Source: a virus. Taken from it: a stretch of 37,372 nt of DNA. Positions 15,078 through 24,309 of this stretch are shown here, one piece after another. How positions within the stretch are numbered: the stretch's first letter is position 1; every line of letters begins with the position of its first letter. The notes under the pieces were generated by a model, which worked only from the letters and a program-made list of their open reading frames with translations, was not told the DNA's origin and did no database searches. Made by a program: the position numbers and the translations under genes. Location of the stretch: positions 1 to 37,372 of IMG/VR virus record IMGVR_UViG_3300035703_000218; one strand, given 5' to 3'.

Positions 15078-16398
15078 AGCACCAGACATTGCGGCGGCGA
15101 ATCGGGAGGCCGTGATGGCCTCTATCGAGACGTTCCCGCTGCAGCGCGAAATTGAGACTGCATCGCGCATGGGGACCAAAGGGAGTATTACTACTCCTAC
15201 CGGTAAGGTTCTTCCTTACGATTTCACACAGACCTCAGACATCGCTCAAACAAAGGCAATCGGCCAAGCTTTGGCTGAACTTGCTCCGATTCAGGCTCAA
15301 CGTGAGCTTGAAGCGGCTCAGAAGTACGGCACCCAATTCGCTCAACAGCGCCGTGCCGAGCTTCAAGCTCTTGATCCTGAGCGGTATGGCAGCGCCACTC
15401 AACCTGGGCTTTACGCTCAGTTCCTCAGCGACATTGGCAAGGCTCCGATTGCTGAGACTTCTCCTGCTGCTCCTTCCTACGAGCGCGTGGGCATGCCTGC
15501 TGGCCCGCAGGATACTGGCTACGCTCAGTCCATCCGCAGCGACCTCGAACGCCAGATCGGAGCCGGTCTCGCTCAGGCTGGCACTCTCGATCCCGCGATG
15601 ATCCGCGCTGCCGAGCAGGCCGCTCGCGCCCGCGGAACCGCCACCGGAAACATCCTCGGAAACCTCTCCGCTTTCCGCGAAGCCCGTGCCGTCAACGAGG
15701 CGATCGCCAACGCGGATGTGCAGCGCCGGCAGCAGGCCATTGGCCTTCTCCAGAGCGGCCAGACCACGAGCGATGTCGCCAATCGTCAGGCTCAGGAGGC
15801 GTTCAACAACATCCTCGCGGCCACTGGTCAGAGGAACACCGCGATGCAGCAGAGCTTTGCCGGCCAGATGGCCGCGCAGCAGCAGCAGCAGGCCGGTCGC
15901 CAGCAGAACATCGCCAACATCCAGTCCGCCCTGGGACTCCAGCCGATCGTTTCTCAAGCCGCTCAGCTTGGAGGTCTTCAGCAGGGAGCTTCTCCGTTCG
16001 CTGCTCCTCAGCTCATTCAGGGCATGCAGCAGGCGGGTCCGGGTCAGCTCATGCAAATGGGTTCGAGCTTCGCGCTACAGAACGCTCAGAACGCGTTTGA
16101 AGCCTCGAAGGCCAATTCTCCTCTTGCCATTGCTCAGGGCGTCACGAGCAGCATCGGAAACCTTGGTCAGGCGTTCAGCGGATTCGGACTGGGCTGCTAC
16201 GTGGCCCGCGAGTGCATCCCCGATCAGTGGGAGGCGTTCTACTTCTGGAAGGAACTTGTCGGTCCCAAGTGGTTCAAGAGCTTCTACGACAGCAATGCCG
16301 AGAAGTTCGCCAAGTGGCTCAAGGACAAGCCGAAGACCAAGAAGCTCGTGGCCAACTGGATGCTTGGTCGGATCAAGAGCCTCATCCCGAAAGCCTGA
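15061..16398 (+). CDS. Internal virion / ejection protein
   Basis: The 445-residue protein is Ala/Gln/Glu-rich and mainly helical through residues 30-370, with a Gln-rich stretch (MAAQQQQQAGRQQN). It ends in a conserved-looking domain: CYVARECIPDQWEAFYFW then WFKSFYDSNAEKFAKWLKD, with Cys, Trp and basic residues. That C-terminal pattern occurs in proteins ejected by short-tailed phages as I recall. It should be packaged in the head and leave with the DNA. ATG 15061 lies inside the previous gene, implying coupling. Confidence 0.7.
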   Translation: MGGTYKAPDIAAANREAVMASIETFPLQREIETASRMGTKGSITTPTGKVLPYDFTQTSDIAQTKAIGQALAELAPIQAQRELEAAQKYGTQFAQQRRAELQALDPERYGSATQPGLYAQFLSDIGKAPIAETSPAAPSYERVGMPAGPQDTGYAQSIRSDLERQIGAGLAQAGTLDPAMIRAAEQAARARGTATGNILGNLSAFREARAVNEAIANADVQRRQQAIGLLQSGQTTSDVANRQAQEAFNNILAATGQRNTAMQQSFAGQMAAQQQQQAGRQQNIANIQSALGLQPIVSQAAQLGGLQQGASPFAAPQLIQGMQQAGPGQLMQMGSSFALQNAQNAFEASKANSPLAIAQGVTSSIGNLGQAFSGFGLGCYVARECIPDQWEAFYFWKELVGPKWFKSFYDSNAEKFAKWLKDKPKTKKLVANWMLGRIKSLIPKA

Positions 16399-16401
16399 TC
16401 A

Positions 16402-17463
16402 ATGGCAACCGATACAGGATCCAACTACTTCCTCATCAACGGTGGGGAAACTCCTGCGCCGCCGACTACTCTACCTCCAGAGATTGCGGCGCTGTTCGGC
16501 CCTGTCACCGCGTCCGGATACGCTCAGGCTCCGGTCGATCCACTGAGCTACTACAACCCTGCTCCGCCTCCAGTGGAGACGACTCCGTACACCGGTGGAC
16601 CCACCAAGTGGTACGAGGCATATCGGAGAACCCCGGAGACTCCGACTCCGACTCCTGCTCCGACTCCTCCACCTACTCCGGAGATTCCGGTTCCAGTTAC
16701 GCCTACTACGGTCACGCCCGACCTGAGTAGCGTGGAGACCTTCAATCCGCTTCCTGATCAGCCTTCCAGCGGCGGCGGCGGTGGCGGCGGATTCTCACAG
16801 CCTTCTACTCCTGCCGCTCCTTCAACGCCTGCGTCTCAGGGTCCTCAGACTCCGTATTCAGCCGATGAGGTATTCCCCGGGTTCGAGGGTCTTCGTCTCG
16901 GAGATCCTGTTCCTAAGATGCCCGGAACCCGTGTTGGAGATTACATCGTAAACGATACTGGAGACGTTTGGAACTGGAGGAAAGGAGACTGGGACTACGC
17001 AGGTACTCCAAAGGAACCCTACATCCGCGAAGACGGCGCGATCGTCACCCCTGGTGGCGAAAGCTCTTTTACTCCACAAGGACCGGCTCCGACCATCACG
17101 CTTCCTCCTGAGAGCGTCACGACGACTCCGGTTCCTCAGACTCAGGTCATTACTCAGCCTCCCGTGTTTGAGGAGCGCGTCACCGTCACGACTCCGCCCA
17201 AGACTCCAGAGTTCGAGTTCCAAGAGCCTGCGCCCACTCGCAACCCAATCGTCCTCCCCGGCACCTCGGTGCTCAGCAGGCCAGTCATCACGACCCCGCT
17301 GCCCGATCTTCCGGTCAACCCCGTGCTGACTCGCAATCGTGAGACGATCCCGAGTCGGTACTTCCAAGATATCAACTACGATCCCGAGGAGATCCTCGCC
17401 GCGGCGATGCGAAGCATGGGCGGTCGCATGGCCCGCCGGTCCATCCTCAACGAACTGAGCTAA
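16402..17463 (+). CDS. Pro-rich structural protein
   Basis: The 353-residue protein starts after a 3-base gap. Residues 15-160 and 210-320 are Pro/Thr/Ser-rich with runs such as PTPTPAPTPPPTP and a seven-Gly stretch; between them is a compact segment with GLRLGDPVPKMPG and GDVWNWRKGDWDYAG. The C-terminus is helical and basic (AAAMRSMGGRMARRSIL). Such extended proteins link other internal proteins or span the tail channel. Function unknown; virion role inferred from place. Confidence 0.65.
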   Translation: MATDTGSNYFLINGGETPAPPTTLPPEIAALFGPVTASGYAQAPVDPLSYYNPAPPPVETTPYTGGPTKWYEAYRRTPETPTPTPAPTPPPTPEIPVPVTPTTVTPDLSSVETFNPLPDQPSSGGGGGGGFSQPSTPAAPSTPASQGPQTPYSADEVFPGFEGLRLGDPVPKMPGTRVGDYIVNDTGDVWNWRKGDWDYAGTPKEPYIREDGAIVTPGGESSFTPQGPAPTITLPPESVTTTPVPQTQVITQPPVFEERVTVTTPPKTPEFEFQEPAPTRNPIVLPGTSVLSRPVITTPLPDLPVNPVLTRNRETIPSRYFQDINYDPEEILAAAMRSMGGRMARRSILNELS

Positions 17464-17469
17464 CGATCT

Positions 17470-18330
17470 ATGGCTACACCTGAAGAAATTAGAAAGAAAC
17501 TTGAGGCTCAGGCTACGCAGCGTGTGAATCCGCTGCTCAAAGGCCTGACCATGTTGACCGGAGGTTTGGCCGGCGAGTTCACTGGTACCAATGAGCAGAT
17601 CCGCCAGCGCAATTTGGCCAAGCGGGCTCTGATGGAAGAGGATCTAGCTGCATTGCAGGAGCAGCGGTTGAACGAGCGCATGAAGGCGCAGCGCGGTCAG
17701 ATGCTTGAGGATGAACTCAAGAGGATTGCTGCTCAAGACGAAGCGATTGCTCGTCGCCAAAGAGATGCTGAAACCGCTGCGCGTGAAGCGAAGCGGCCTG
17801 AAATGCTTGGATTGTTGGAATCTCGCCCAAATTACCAAGTCGGAGGAGTTCGCGGTCTTGGCGGCGCAATGGCTGCTCCGATCTCTGCTCTTGAACCGAT
17901 CGAAGAAGTTGAGCGGCAGTACTCCTACGAAAAAGCTCTCCAAGGTCAGGAGGAACAGGATCGTAGGATCAAGAGCGGTTACATGAGCTACAACATTCCT
18001 GGCAGAGGAACTGTTGGTGGCACTCCGGAACAGATCGAGGCAATGGCCGAAAAAGATCCAGTGCTCAAGAAATTCCTTTCTCAAGCACCTTCTGAAGAGC
18101 CTCCTTTTTCGACCACTTGGGGTATAAACCCTTTCACGTATCGTCCGGAAGCAAAGCTGACATTCAGCAAGTCTGTTCCGTACGAAGAGCAGAAGAGGCT
18201 GGTCGAGCAGTTTATGGGTCAAAGCGGACCAAGCCCGTTTGCTGGCGAACCCGCTCCGGGAGCACCGTCTGCCAAGAAAGAAGAGAAGCCTACAGACATC
18301 AAGGGATTCACGGTCAAACGCATCAAGTAA
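17470..18330 (+). CDS. Coiled-coil internal virion protein
   Basis: The 286-residue protein begins 6 bases after the previous stop. Residues about 45-115 form a charged coiled coil (LAALQEQRLNERMKAQRG and so on), followed by Pro-containing linkers and a basic C-terminus ending KGFTVKRIK. There is no Cys. It sits between two other ejection-type genes and is probably part of the internal core. No homolog is recognised. Confidence 0.65.
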   Translation: MATPEEIRKKLEAQATQRVNPLLKGLTMLTGGLAGEFTGTNEQIRQRNLAKRALMEEDLAALQEQRLNERMKAQRGQMLEDELKRIAAQDEAIARRQRDAETAAREAKRPEMLGLLESRPNYQVGGVRGLGGAMAAPISALEPIEEVERQYSYEKALQGQEEQDRRIKSGYMSYNIPGRGTVGGTPEQIEAMAEKDPVLKKFLSQAPSEEPPFSTTWGINPFTYRPEAKLTFSKSVPYEEQKRLVEQFMGQSGPSPFAGEPAPGAPSAKKEEKPTDIKGFTVKRIK

Positions 18331-18332
18331 TT

Positions 18333-21300
18333 ATGCCAATCTTCCAAGTCACCAACGATGCGACTGGTGTTACTCTTGAACTGGAAGGAGATAGAGAGCC
18401 AACTCAAGAAGACATAAATAATGCCTTCGCTTTTGAGGGCGCTCGGAAGTATCCGAATGCTCCGGTTCTTCAGGCTCCTCCTAGTCTGTACGAGCAGGCC
18501 AAGTCTGTTGCCCCTTCTTTGGCCCGTGTTGCCGCTCCTCTGGCATTCGGAAGGCCGATGCCTCAGGACATTGCAACGACTGGAAGAGTGATCCAACAAG
18601 GTGCAGAGGCTGTTCGCAGGCTGACCGGTGGTCGTGAAAAGCCAGAAGAGCTGCTGCAAGGCGCTTCTCAAATCGAGAGAGAAGGCATCTTGGCTCTTGG
18701 TTCAGCTTCCCCAGAAAAGCGGGAACTTGCTGCCTCTCTTGGTGGAAGATTGGGTGAGGTCGTCAGCGAATACACTCCGATTCCTGAATCCGTAACTCGT
18801 CCTGTCGGACAGGTGGCTGGTCAGGTTTCGGCTGACCTTTTGTCCCCAATGAATCTGATGAGCCTCGGCATTGCCGGTGCCGCTCGTCAGGCTTCTCGCA
18901 TTCCGCAGTTGGTTGCAGGTGCTGAGTTTGCAGAGACAACTACGCCTTCAGCGGTTCGTGCTGCTCAGATTGCTGATCTCACGAGGGCCAGTGAAGCCGC
19001 TGCCGCCACCGAACAGGCTGGCCGACTGGTTGCACCTGCACTGCTTCCGCCAATCACACTTGGAGCAGCAGAGTCCACAGGGATGGCTCTCCAAACCGTC
19101 GTTGATCCGAACGCTACTCCGGAGCAGAAGCTGAAGGCTTCGCTTGAAGCGGGTGTTGGAATGCTCTTTTCCGCAGGTCTTGGCGCTCAGGTTGGTAAGA
19201 CCTTCGGTATGAAGCGCGGAGTCACTCAGGCTCAGGTGCTTCAAGAACTCGCTTCGCGTAAGCAGACCGTTGGAGAGGCCATCAGCAAAGTTGAGGGTTT
19301 GCTCAACGAGATGGATCAGATTGTTCCGGTTGAGAATCTTAGGGATCAGTTCCGGAGATTTACTTCGGAGATGAATCCTGATGATCCATTCATCTTTCGA
19401 CAGGAACCGGTTGGAGAAGGGCCTCGTTCTCGCTCTCGTTTTGTTACAGAGGAAGAGCGGGCTGCTGTTGCTCAAGAGCAGGCTTTCCAAGAAGCCAACC
19501 AACAAGCGGCACTTGAAAAAGCCGCAGAGACATCTGGAACACCGCTCAAGACAGCCGAGCAGTTGTTCCAAGAGCGGCAAGAAGCAAACAAGCCTCCGGT
19601 AATTCCAAGCGAGGAAGTCCCTCCAGCGGTTCGTGATTACATCGCTGAAGCTCAGGCTCGTAGAGATGCAGCCGCGGCAGCTCGTGGACAACGCGCCCGT
19701 GAAGTTGGCCAGCCCCCTGTCATTCAGGCTGCTGCTCCTGAAGGAACTCCCCTTCGATCCACTGACGAGATGCTCGCTGAACGACTCCGTGTTCGTGATG
19801 AGCGGATCGCTGCGGAGCAAGAAGCTGCGCGTCCTGAAACCCTTAGGGGCGCTGAGGAAATACAGGCTCAACGCGCTGCCGAACGACAGGCTCAAAGAGA
19901 ACGAGCTGCCGCCATTCGATCAGCCCTCGGTCGTCGAGAGCTGACTGTCGAAGACTTGATGAGAGAGGAGGCCGCTCAACCGCGTCCTTCTGCCCGTCAG
20001 ATTGCCGAAGAGCTGCGCCGACAGATTGAGCCTCGCATCGAAGCACCTGAGGTTCTAACTGAGCCAAGACCCGCTCGTGAAGGTGGCCTACTGCCTCAAC
20101 GAGAGCCTATCGTTGAAGAGGCTGTTCGAGAAGGCACTCCGCTTCGCAGCGCCGAGGACATCGTGGCTGAACGGCTCCGCGCCCGTGATGAGCGTGTGGC
20201 CGCTGAACAGCAGAGGATTGCGGCAGAACAGGCTCGTGTTCCTCTTGAAACCGCCAGCGAGAAACTGGCTCGTGCTCTCGAATCCAGAGATCGCCGGCTT
20301 GCCGCTGAAGCTGCTGCCGAAGCGTTGGAGTCAGGCGCTGCTCGTGGCGAATCCGTAAGAGTCACCAAGGCCACGGTCGAGAAGTTGCTTCGGATGAAGG
20401 AGAAGCCGGCAGGCCAAGCCGTTGCTGAGGAAACGATCTTCAACGAGGTCTGGAACAAGGCGCTCGAAGAGACTCAAGGCAAGTTCCGACAGAAGGCTGA
20501 AACCGTTGCTCAGAGGCTCGAAGGACTCCGTGCTGAAGTCGAACCCGGTGTCGGTGCGAACCCGTTCCCTCAACTGATGGGCGCGGCTTGGAACGGTGCG
20601 TTGTCGGTCGCCCAAGCTGTGATCCGCGCTGGCGGAACCGTGGCCGACGGTGTTGCCGCGGGAATCCGCTATGCCAAGCAGAACTTCAAGGGCAAGTTCG
20701 ATGAGGCTGATTTTACCGCTCAACTTCAACGTGTCATAGAACGTCCGTCCGCAGTTCAAGTGCCTGAAGGAATGACGGCCAGACGCTTTGCGGAACGAGC
20801 TGCCGCTTCTCCTGGTATTCCTCCGCAAATTCGAGAGGCAATTGCTGCTTCTCCAGAAGCCTCTTACGTCAGGCAAAACCTCAAGCAGACCGAGCAACAG
20901 GCTGGCGTGAAGACGGTTGATGAACTATACGCGGATATATCCGATCCAGAATCTAACACCAGCACGGCATCATCCGTAGAACTGATCAAGAGACAGATTG
21001 CGGCAGGCGAAGCTCAAGATGTTGTAGATAAGACTCTTAAGCTGGCAAAGCGTGGTACCACAATGGGCCAGCTCATCAACCAGATGAAACTTCTCAAGTC
21101 GGGAACTAGAGAAGGAATCACCTATCTGGTGACCAAATCGATGGAGGAAAACGGAAGAACTCCAACCATCGAACAGCTCAACAAGCTGGGTGACGCAATG
21201 GATGTTTTTAGGTCCACAAGTGACATTGCCCAGAACGCTGAGTTGAAGTGGAAAGAGGCTTCAAACCTTGGAGACAACGCGGCGATCGACGCAGCTTTCA

Positions 21301-23306
21301 ATGAGCTGCAATTGGCCGACTCTGCCAAGAACCAAGCAGACGCTGAACTCACGAAGCAAATTTCACGGATGAATCCGTCTTTGCTTCCAGACCTGTATGT
21401 TGCGCTGGTTCAGGGATCCGTCCAATCGACTCTTTCTCTGTTTGGAAACCTCTACGGAAACATTGTTAATAGGCCAATGTCGGAGCTTTCGGCGATGGTT
21501 GCGAAGCTGGTCGATTCGTCTCTGTTTCGTGGAAGGCTTGGAAATACTTACAACCCTAGAGCAAGGGCTTTTGATCGCATCAACAGCTTGAGAAAATCTG
21601 TTCCAGAAGCTCTTCAAATTCTCAAAAAGGGATCAGAGGCTGCTGCCTATGAACCCGGTTTTGACATGGGAAATCCCCTGAATTTCACAAGGGCCGCAAG
21701 AAACGTATACGATCGGATTTTCAACGGTGCCAATGACATCCCTCTTTTGAGGAATGCGGTTGAAATGACTCTTGGTGCCTATCCAGACACCATATTCAGA
21801 ATCAACCAAGGCGTTGATAACGTGTTCAAGTCGGCTGACAGAGCTGCTTTGATTCGTGAGGTGGGTCAAAGACGCGGCCTGACAGACGCTCAGATCAAGG
21901 TCGCGCAAAGGAATCCAAAGCTCTATGAAATCAGCGACAGGGAGTTTGAAAAGGGCGTCAAAGGGTTCACCGCGGATGACCTTGGGTACATTGATTTTGA
22001 GGCTGCTAGGTCTGTGTTTCAGCAGGAAAACGCTGCCACTCAGTTTGCCTCGATGGTGAACCGGTTTGTGAAAGAGAAGGGTGGCCCTGTTTTCTACATC
22101 CCATACAGGACTCTCTTCTTGTTCCAGAAGACCCCCATCAACGTCGCAGCCGAAGCCATGTCATTCATGCCTTCCGGTTTGGTTAGAAGGTGGGGACAGA
22201 TGGCTCCGAGGGAAAAGAACTTGGCGGCTGTGAAGCTGACGATTGGGGCGATGCTCATCACCGCTTACAATCAGTTGTACGACAAGGGGATCATCACCCC
22301 TAACCTCGACACTCCTGGTGAGACGAACAAGGCCCGCGAGTTGGCCAAGTCTGGCGGCGTCATGCCTCCCGGAACTCTCAACGTCAGCGGCTTGGTTCGA
22401 TATGTTAACGGCGAAGACCCGAGCTTTCAGCCCGGTGATAACGTGCGTGATCTCGCCAAGTTTGGAACATCGGGCGCGATTGGCATGATGGTTGGCACTG
22501 CCCGAAGGATTCGTGAAAGAAGTCGAACCAGCGATCCTGATTGGCTGACGATTGCAGGAGGAACGGTGTTGAGTGCCGCGAACTTCATTCAACAGCAAGG
22601 ATTCCTTGATGGTGTCAGCGGAATGATCAAAGCCCTGTCCCAGGAGGGTGGAGCTTCGATGGAAAGCCTCGTGAAGAAGTACCTTTCGACGGCAACATCA
22701 CCGGTTCAACCTGCGATCCTCGGGAGTTTGATGCGAGCCGAACGTGAGTTTGTTCCGGTTACAGGCGGGGAAGGTGTGATCAAAGACCTGACCAACGAAC
22801 TCAACCAAAAATATGCCGCTCTTCCGTTCGTCGAAGGAAAGCAGCTCCCTCTTCGGCGCGATCTTTGGGGGGATCCAGTCAGGCAGACCCCAAAGAGCGA
22901 GAACCCTTGGGTTTACAACTTCCTTGAGCCTTGGAAGAGCCGAGAAATCGACGCTGATCCGCTCAATGCCTCGATCTATCGGGTGTGGCGCAGGACCGCT
23001 GATAATCGGGCGATTCCATCGATTCCGAATCCTCAGATCACCTACGGGAAAACCAGTTTCGAGAAGCTGTCTCCTGAGCAGTTCGACCGCTACGCCCAAC
23101 TCGTTGGTTTCTACCGGCGCAAATTGGCTGAGGAGGTCTACATGACCAAGGACTATCGGGAAGGATCAGATGACGCTCGCATCGCGCTTCTAAACCGAGC
23201 CTACGATCGTGGCATCAACATCGGAAAGTACCGTTTCATTCAGGAATTGATGAAAAACGGCCAGACTTTGACGCCCGTCGCTCCCCGCCGAGGCTTCGAG
23301 GAATAA
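18333..23306 (+). CDS. Giant internal virion / ejection protein
   Basis: ATG 18333 (two bases after the previous stop) is a better start than the GTG-type start at 18117, which lies inside the previous gene. The 1657-residue protein has a short beta start (MPIFQVTNDATGVTLELEG), an Ala/Pro-rich membrane-active-looking region to about residue 300, a long Glu/Arg/Ala/Gln coiled coil of about 500 residues with repeated units, then a large mostly helical part with aromatic-rich stretches (VFYIPYRTLFLFQKTPIN is the like of it). Three units of the form GTPL(R/K)(S/T) followed by a Glu-Arg helix start near 19535, 19742 and 20132. Like T7 gp16 in size and place, it probably crosses the envelope during DNA entry; no lytic transglycosylase motif is visible. 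Confidence 0.75.
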   Translation: MPIFQVTNDATGVTLELEGDREPTQEDINNAFAFEGARKYPNAPVLQAPPSLYEQAKSVAPSLARVAAPLAFGRPMPQDIATTGRVIQQGAEAVRRLTGGREKPEELLQGASQIEREGILALGSASPEKRELAASLGGRLGEVVSEYTPIPESVTRPVGQVAGQVSADLLSPMNLMSLGIAGAARQASRIPQLVAGAEFAETTTPSAVRAAQIADLTRASEAAAATEQAGRLVAPALLPPITLGAAESTGMALQTVVDPNATPEQKLKASLEAGVGMLFSAGLGAQVGKTFGMKRGVTQAQVLQELASRKQTVGEAISKVEGLLNEMDQIVPVENLRDQFRRFTSEMNPDDPFIFRQEPVGEGPRSRSRFVTEEERAAVAQEQAFQEANQQAALEKAAETSGTPLKTAEQLFQERQEANKPPVIPSEEVPPAVRDYIAEAQARRDAAAAARGQRAREVGQPPVIQAAAPEGTPLRSTDEMLAERLRVRDERIAAEQEAARPETLRGAEEIQAQRAAERQAQRERAAAIRSALGRRELTVEDLMREEAAQPRPSARQIAEELRRQIEPRIEAPEVLTEPRPAREGGLLPQREPIVEEAVREGTPLRSAEDIVAERLRARDERVAAEQQRIAAEQARVPLETASEKLARALESRDRRLAAEAAAEALESGAARGESVRVTKATVEKLLRMKEKPAGQAVAEETIFNEVWNKALEETQGKFRQKAETVAQRLEGLRAEVEPGVGANPFPQLMGAAWNGALSVAQAVIRAGGTVADGVAAGIRYAKQNFKGKFDEADFTAQLQRVIERPSAVQVPEGMTARRFAERAAASPGIPPQIREAIAASPEASYVRQNLKQTEQQAGVKTVDELYADISDPESNTSTASSVELIKRQIAAGEAQDVVDKTLKLAKRGTTMGQLINQMKLLKSGTREGITYLVTKSMEENGRTPTIEQLNKLGDAMDVFRSTSDIAQNAELKWKEASNLGDNAAIDAAFNELQLADSAKNQADAELTKQISRMNPSLLPDLYVALVQGSVQSTLSLFGNLYGNIVNRPMSELSAMVAKLVDSSLFRGRLGNTYNPRARAFDRINSLRKSVPEALQILKKGSEAAAYEPGFDMGNPLNFTRAARNVYDRIFNGANDIPLLRNAVEMTLGAYPDTIFRINQGVDNVFKSADRAALIREVGQRRGLTDAQIKVAQRNPKLYEISDREFEKGVKGFTADDLGYIDFEAARSVFQQENAATQFASMVNRFVKEKGGPVFYIPYRTLFLFQKTPINVAAEAMSFMPSGLVRRWGQMAPREKNLAAVKLTIGAMLITAYNQLYDKGIITPNLDTPGETNKARELAKSGGVMPPGTLNVSGLVRYVNGEDPSFQPGDNVRDLAKFGTSGAIGMMVGTARRIRERSRTSDPDWLTIAGGTVLSAANFIQQQGFLDGVSGMIKALSQEGGASMESLVKKYLSTATSPVQPAILGSLMRAEREFVPVTGGEGVIKDLTNELNQKYAALPFVEGKQLPLRRDLWGDPVRQTPKSENPWVYNFLEPWKSREIDADPLNASIYRVWRRTADNRAIPSIPNPQITYGKTSFEKLSPEQFDRYAQLVGFYRRKLAEEVYMTKDYREGSDDARIALLNRAYDRGINIGKYRFIQELMKNGQTLTPVAPRRGFEE

Positions 23307-23324
23307 TTTCCGCAAGAAATAGTT

Positions 23325-23362
23325 TGCAACACTCGGCAACACGGGGTAACTTCTTCCCCGTG
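23325..23362 (+). promoter_or_regulatory. Control region before early operon with hairpin
   Basis: The gap holds TTGCAA (23325-23330), a 17-base spacer and TAACTT (23348-23353), a weak sigma70-like pair. CACGGGG (23340-23346) pairs perfectly with CCCCGTG (23356-23362), and the right arm contains the GTG start of the next gene. The stem would hide that start. The element CAACAC-nn-GGCAACA here recurs near 36346. No T run follows, so it is not a classical terminator. Confidence 0.5.
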
Positions 23363-23533
23363 AGCGTAAAACTACTCTCTATCAAGGAGATCGCACAGAC
23401 GCTCGGGACTCATCCCGAGACCGTGCGTCGCTGGATCAGGGATGGTCGGCTTCCAGCCATGAAGGCAACGAAGCGCACGATCCGTGTTCGCTCCGACGTC
23501 ATCGAGCAACTACTCCGAAACAACAACAAATGA
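23360..23533 (+). CDS. MerR/excisionase-like HTH protein
   Basis: The 57-residue product (GTG start 23360; a TTG at 23324 is possible) is a winged-helix DNA-binding domain of the HTH_17 type: LLSIKEIAQTLGTHPETVRR then WIRDGRLPAMKA and IRVRSDVIEQLL. Such proteins act as excisionases or small transcription regulators. No integrase gene is in the window, so a regulator is more likely. It overlaps the next gene by ATGA and its leader can form a hairpin, so self-control is plausible. Confidence 0.7.
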   Translation: MSVKLLSIKEIAQTLGTHPETVRRWIRDGRLPAMKATKRTIRVRSDVIEQLLRNNNK

Positions 23534-24309
23534 ACGCAATCGCAACGACAACCGCTGATCCATCCGCTGAGATGTACAGCAAGATCGCAGACCCCATCAC
23601 CGCCATCGAGAAGATGGGCGAGTGGATAGCTTCCAGCGGCATGCTGGGATGCACCAAGGTCGAACAGGGCAAACTCATCGCGTGGCAGTGCGCCGCCGAG
23701 AAGAAGACCCCGTTCGATTTCAAGCGCGAGTACCACATCATTAACGGCTCTTTGAGCATGCGCTCCGATGCCATGCTGGCCGGCTACCGCGCCCGCGGCG
23801 GCAAGGTGCTTTGGAAGCAGTTCGACCAAAAAGCCGCGATCGCGGTCTGGACCTACGATGGTAACCAATGCGAGATCGGGTTCTCAGTCGAGGACGCAAA
23901 ACTCGCTGGTCTACTGCCCGCCAAGCCGGGTTCCGGGTGGGCCAAGGATCCGGGTGCCATGCTCCGTGCTCGGTGCATCAGCAAAGCGATCCGCATGCTG
24001 GCTCCTGAGGTTGTGGCCGGCATCTACACACCGGAAGAGACCGAGGACTTCCAGCCCGCGCCCGCTGAGATGGCTGTCGCTCCCGCCAAGGCCTTCGACC
24101 TCGTGGCCAAGCTTGAAGAACTCTTCGAGGCTCGTGAGTACGATGTGAACGCGCTGCTGCTCAAGGCCGGTCGAATCAATGAAGGCCAGACCTTCCGCGA
24201 TCTTGATGACACCTTCGCCAGCAAGTACATCAGCAAGCCTGACCTCATCCTGAGCAAGCTGCCCGTCATCGTGACCCCCGAGATCGTGAACGCGGAGGTG
24301 CAGCCGTGA
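23530..24309 (+). CDS. RecT-like single-strand annealing protein
   Basis: The 259-residue protein has the layout of a phage recombinase family: an N-terminal helix, CAAEKKTPFDFKREYHIING followed by SLSMRSDAMLAGYRARGG, a strand pair ending EIGFSVEDAKLAGLL, and MLRARCISKAIRMLAPEV then AGIYTPEE. The order (GKPS-like turn, DA-LLG, SxEDA, MLxxRA) is what I remember for RecT-like annealing proteins. It is followed by a RecE-like nuclease overlapping by GTGA. It should anneal ssDNA during concatemer formation or repair. The leader is CAA-rich (AAACAACAACAA) with no Shine-Dalgarno. Confidence 0.75.
   Translation: MNAIATTTADPSAEMYSKIADPITAIEKMGEWIASSGMLGCTKVEQGKLIAWQCAAEKKTPFDFKREYHIINGSLSMRSDAMLAGYRARGGKVLWKQFDQKAAIAVWTYDGNQCEIGFSVEDAKLAGLLPAKPGSGWAKDPGAMLRARCISKAIRMLAPEVVAGIYTPEETEDFQPAPAEMAVAPAKAFDLVAKLEELFEAREYDVNALLLKAGRINEGQTFRDLDDTFASKYISKPDLILSKLPVIVTPEIVNAEVQP

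Noticed and set aside
23340-23362. CACGGGG/CCCCGTG stem as late-operon terminator
   Set aside because: No T run follows on the plus strand and it overlaps a start codon, so control of translation is likelier.
23360-23533. Excisionase implying a temperate phage
   Set aside because: The fold is shared with simple regulators; no integrase, attachment site or lysogeny repressor cluster is visible, so lifestyle stays open.
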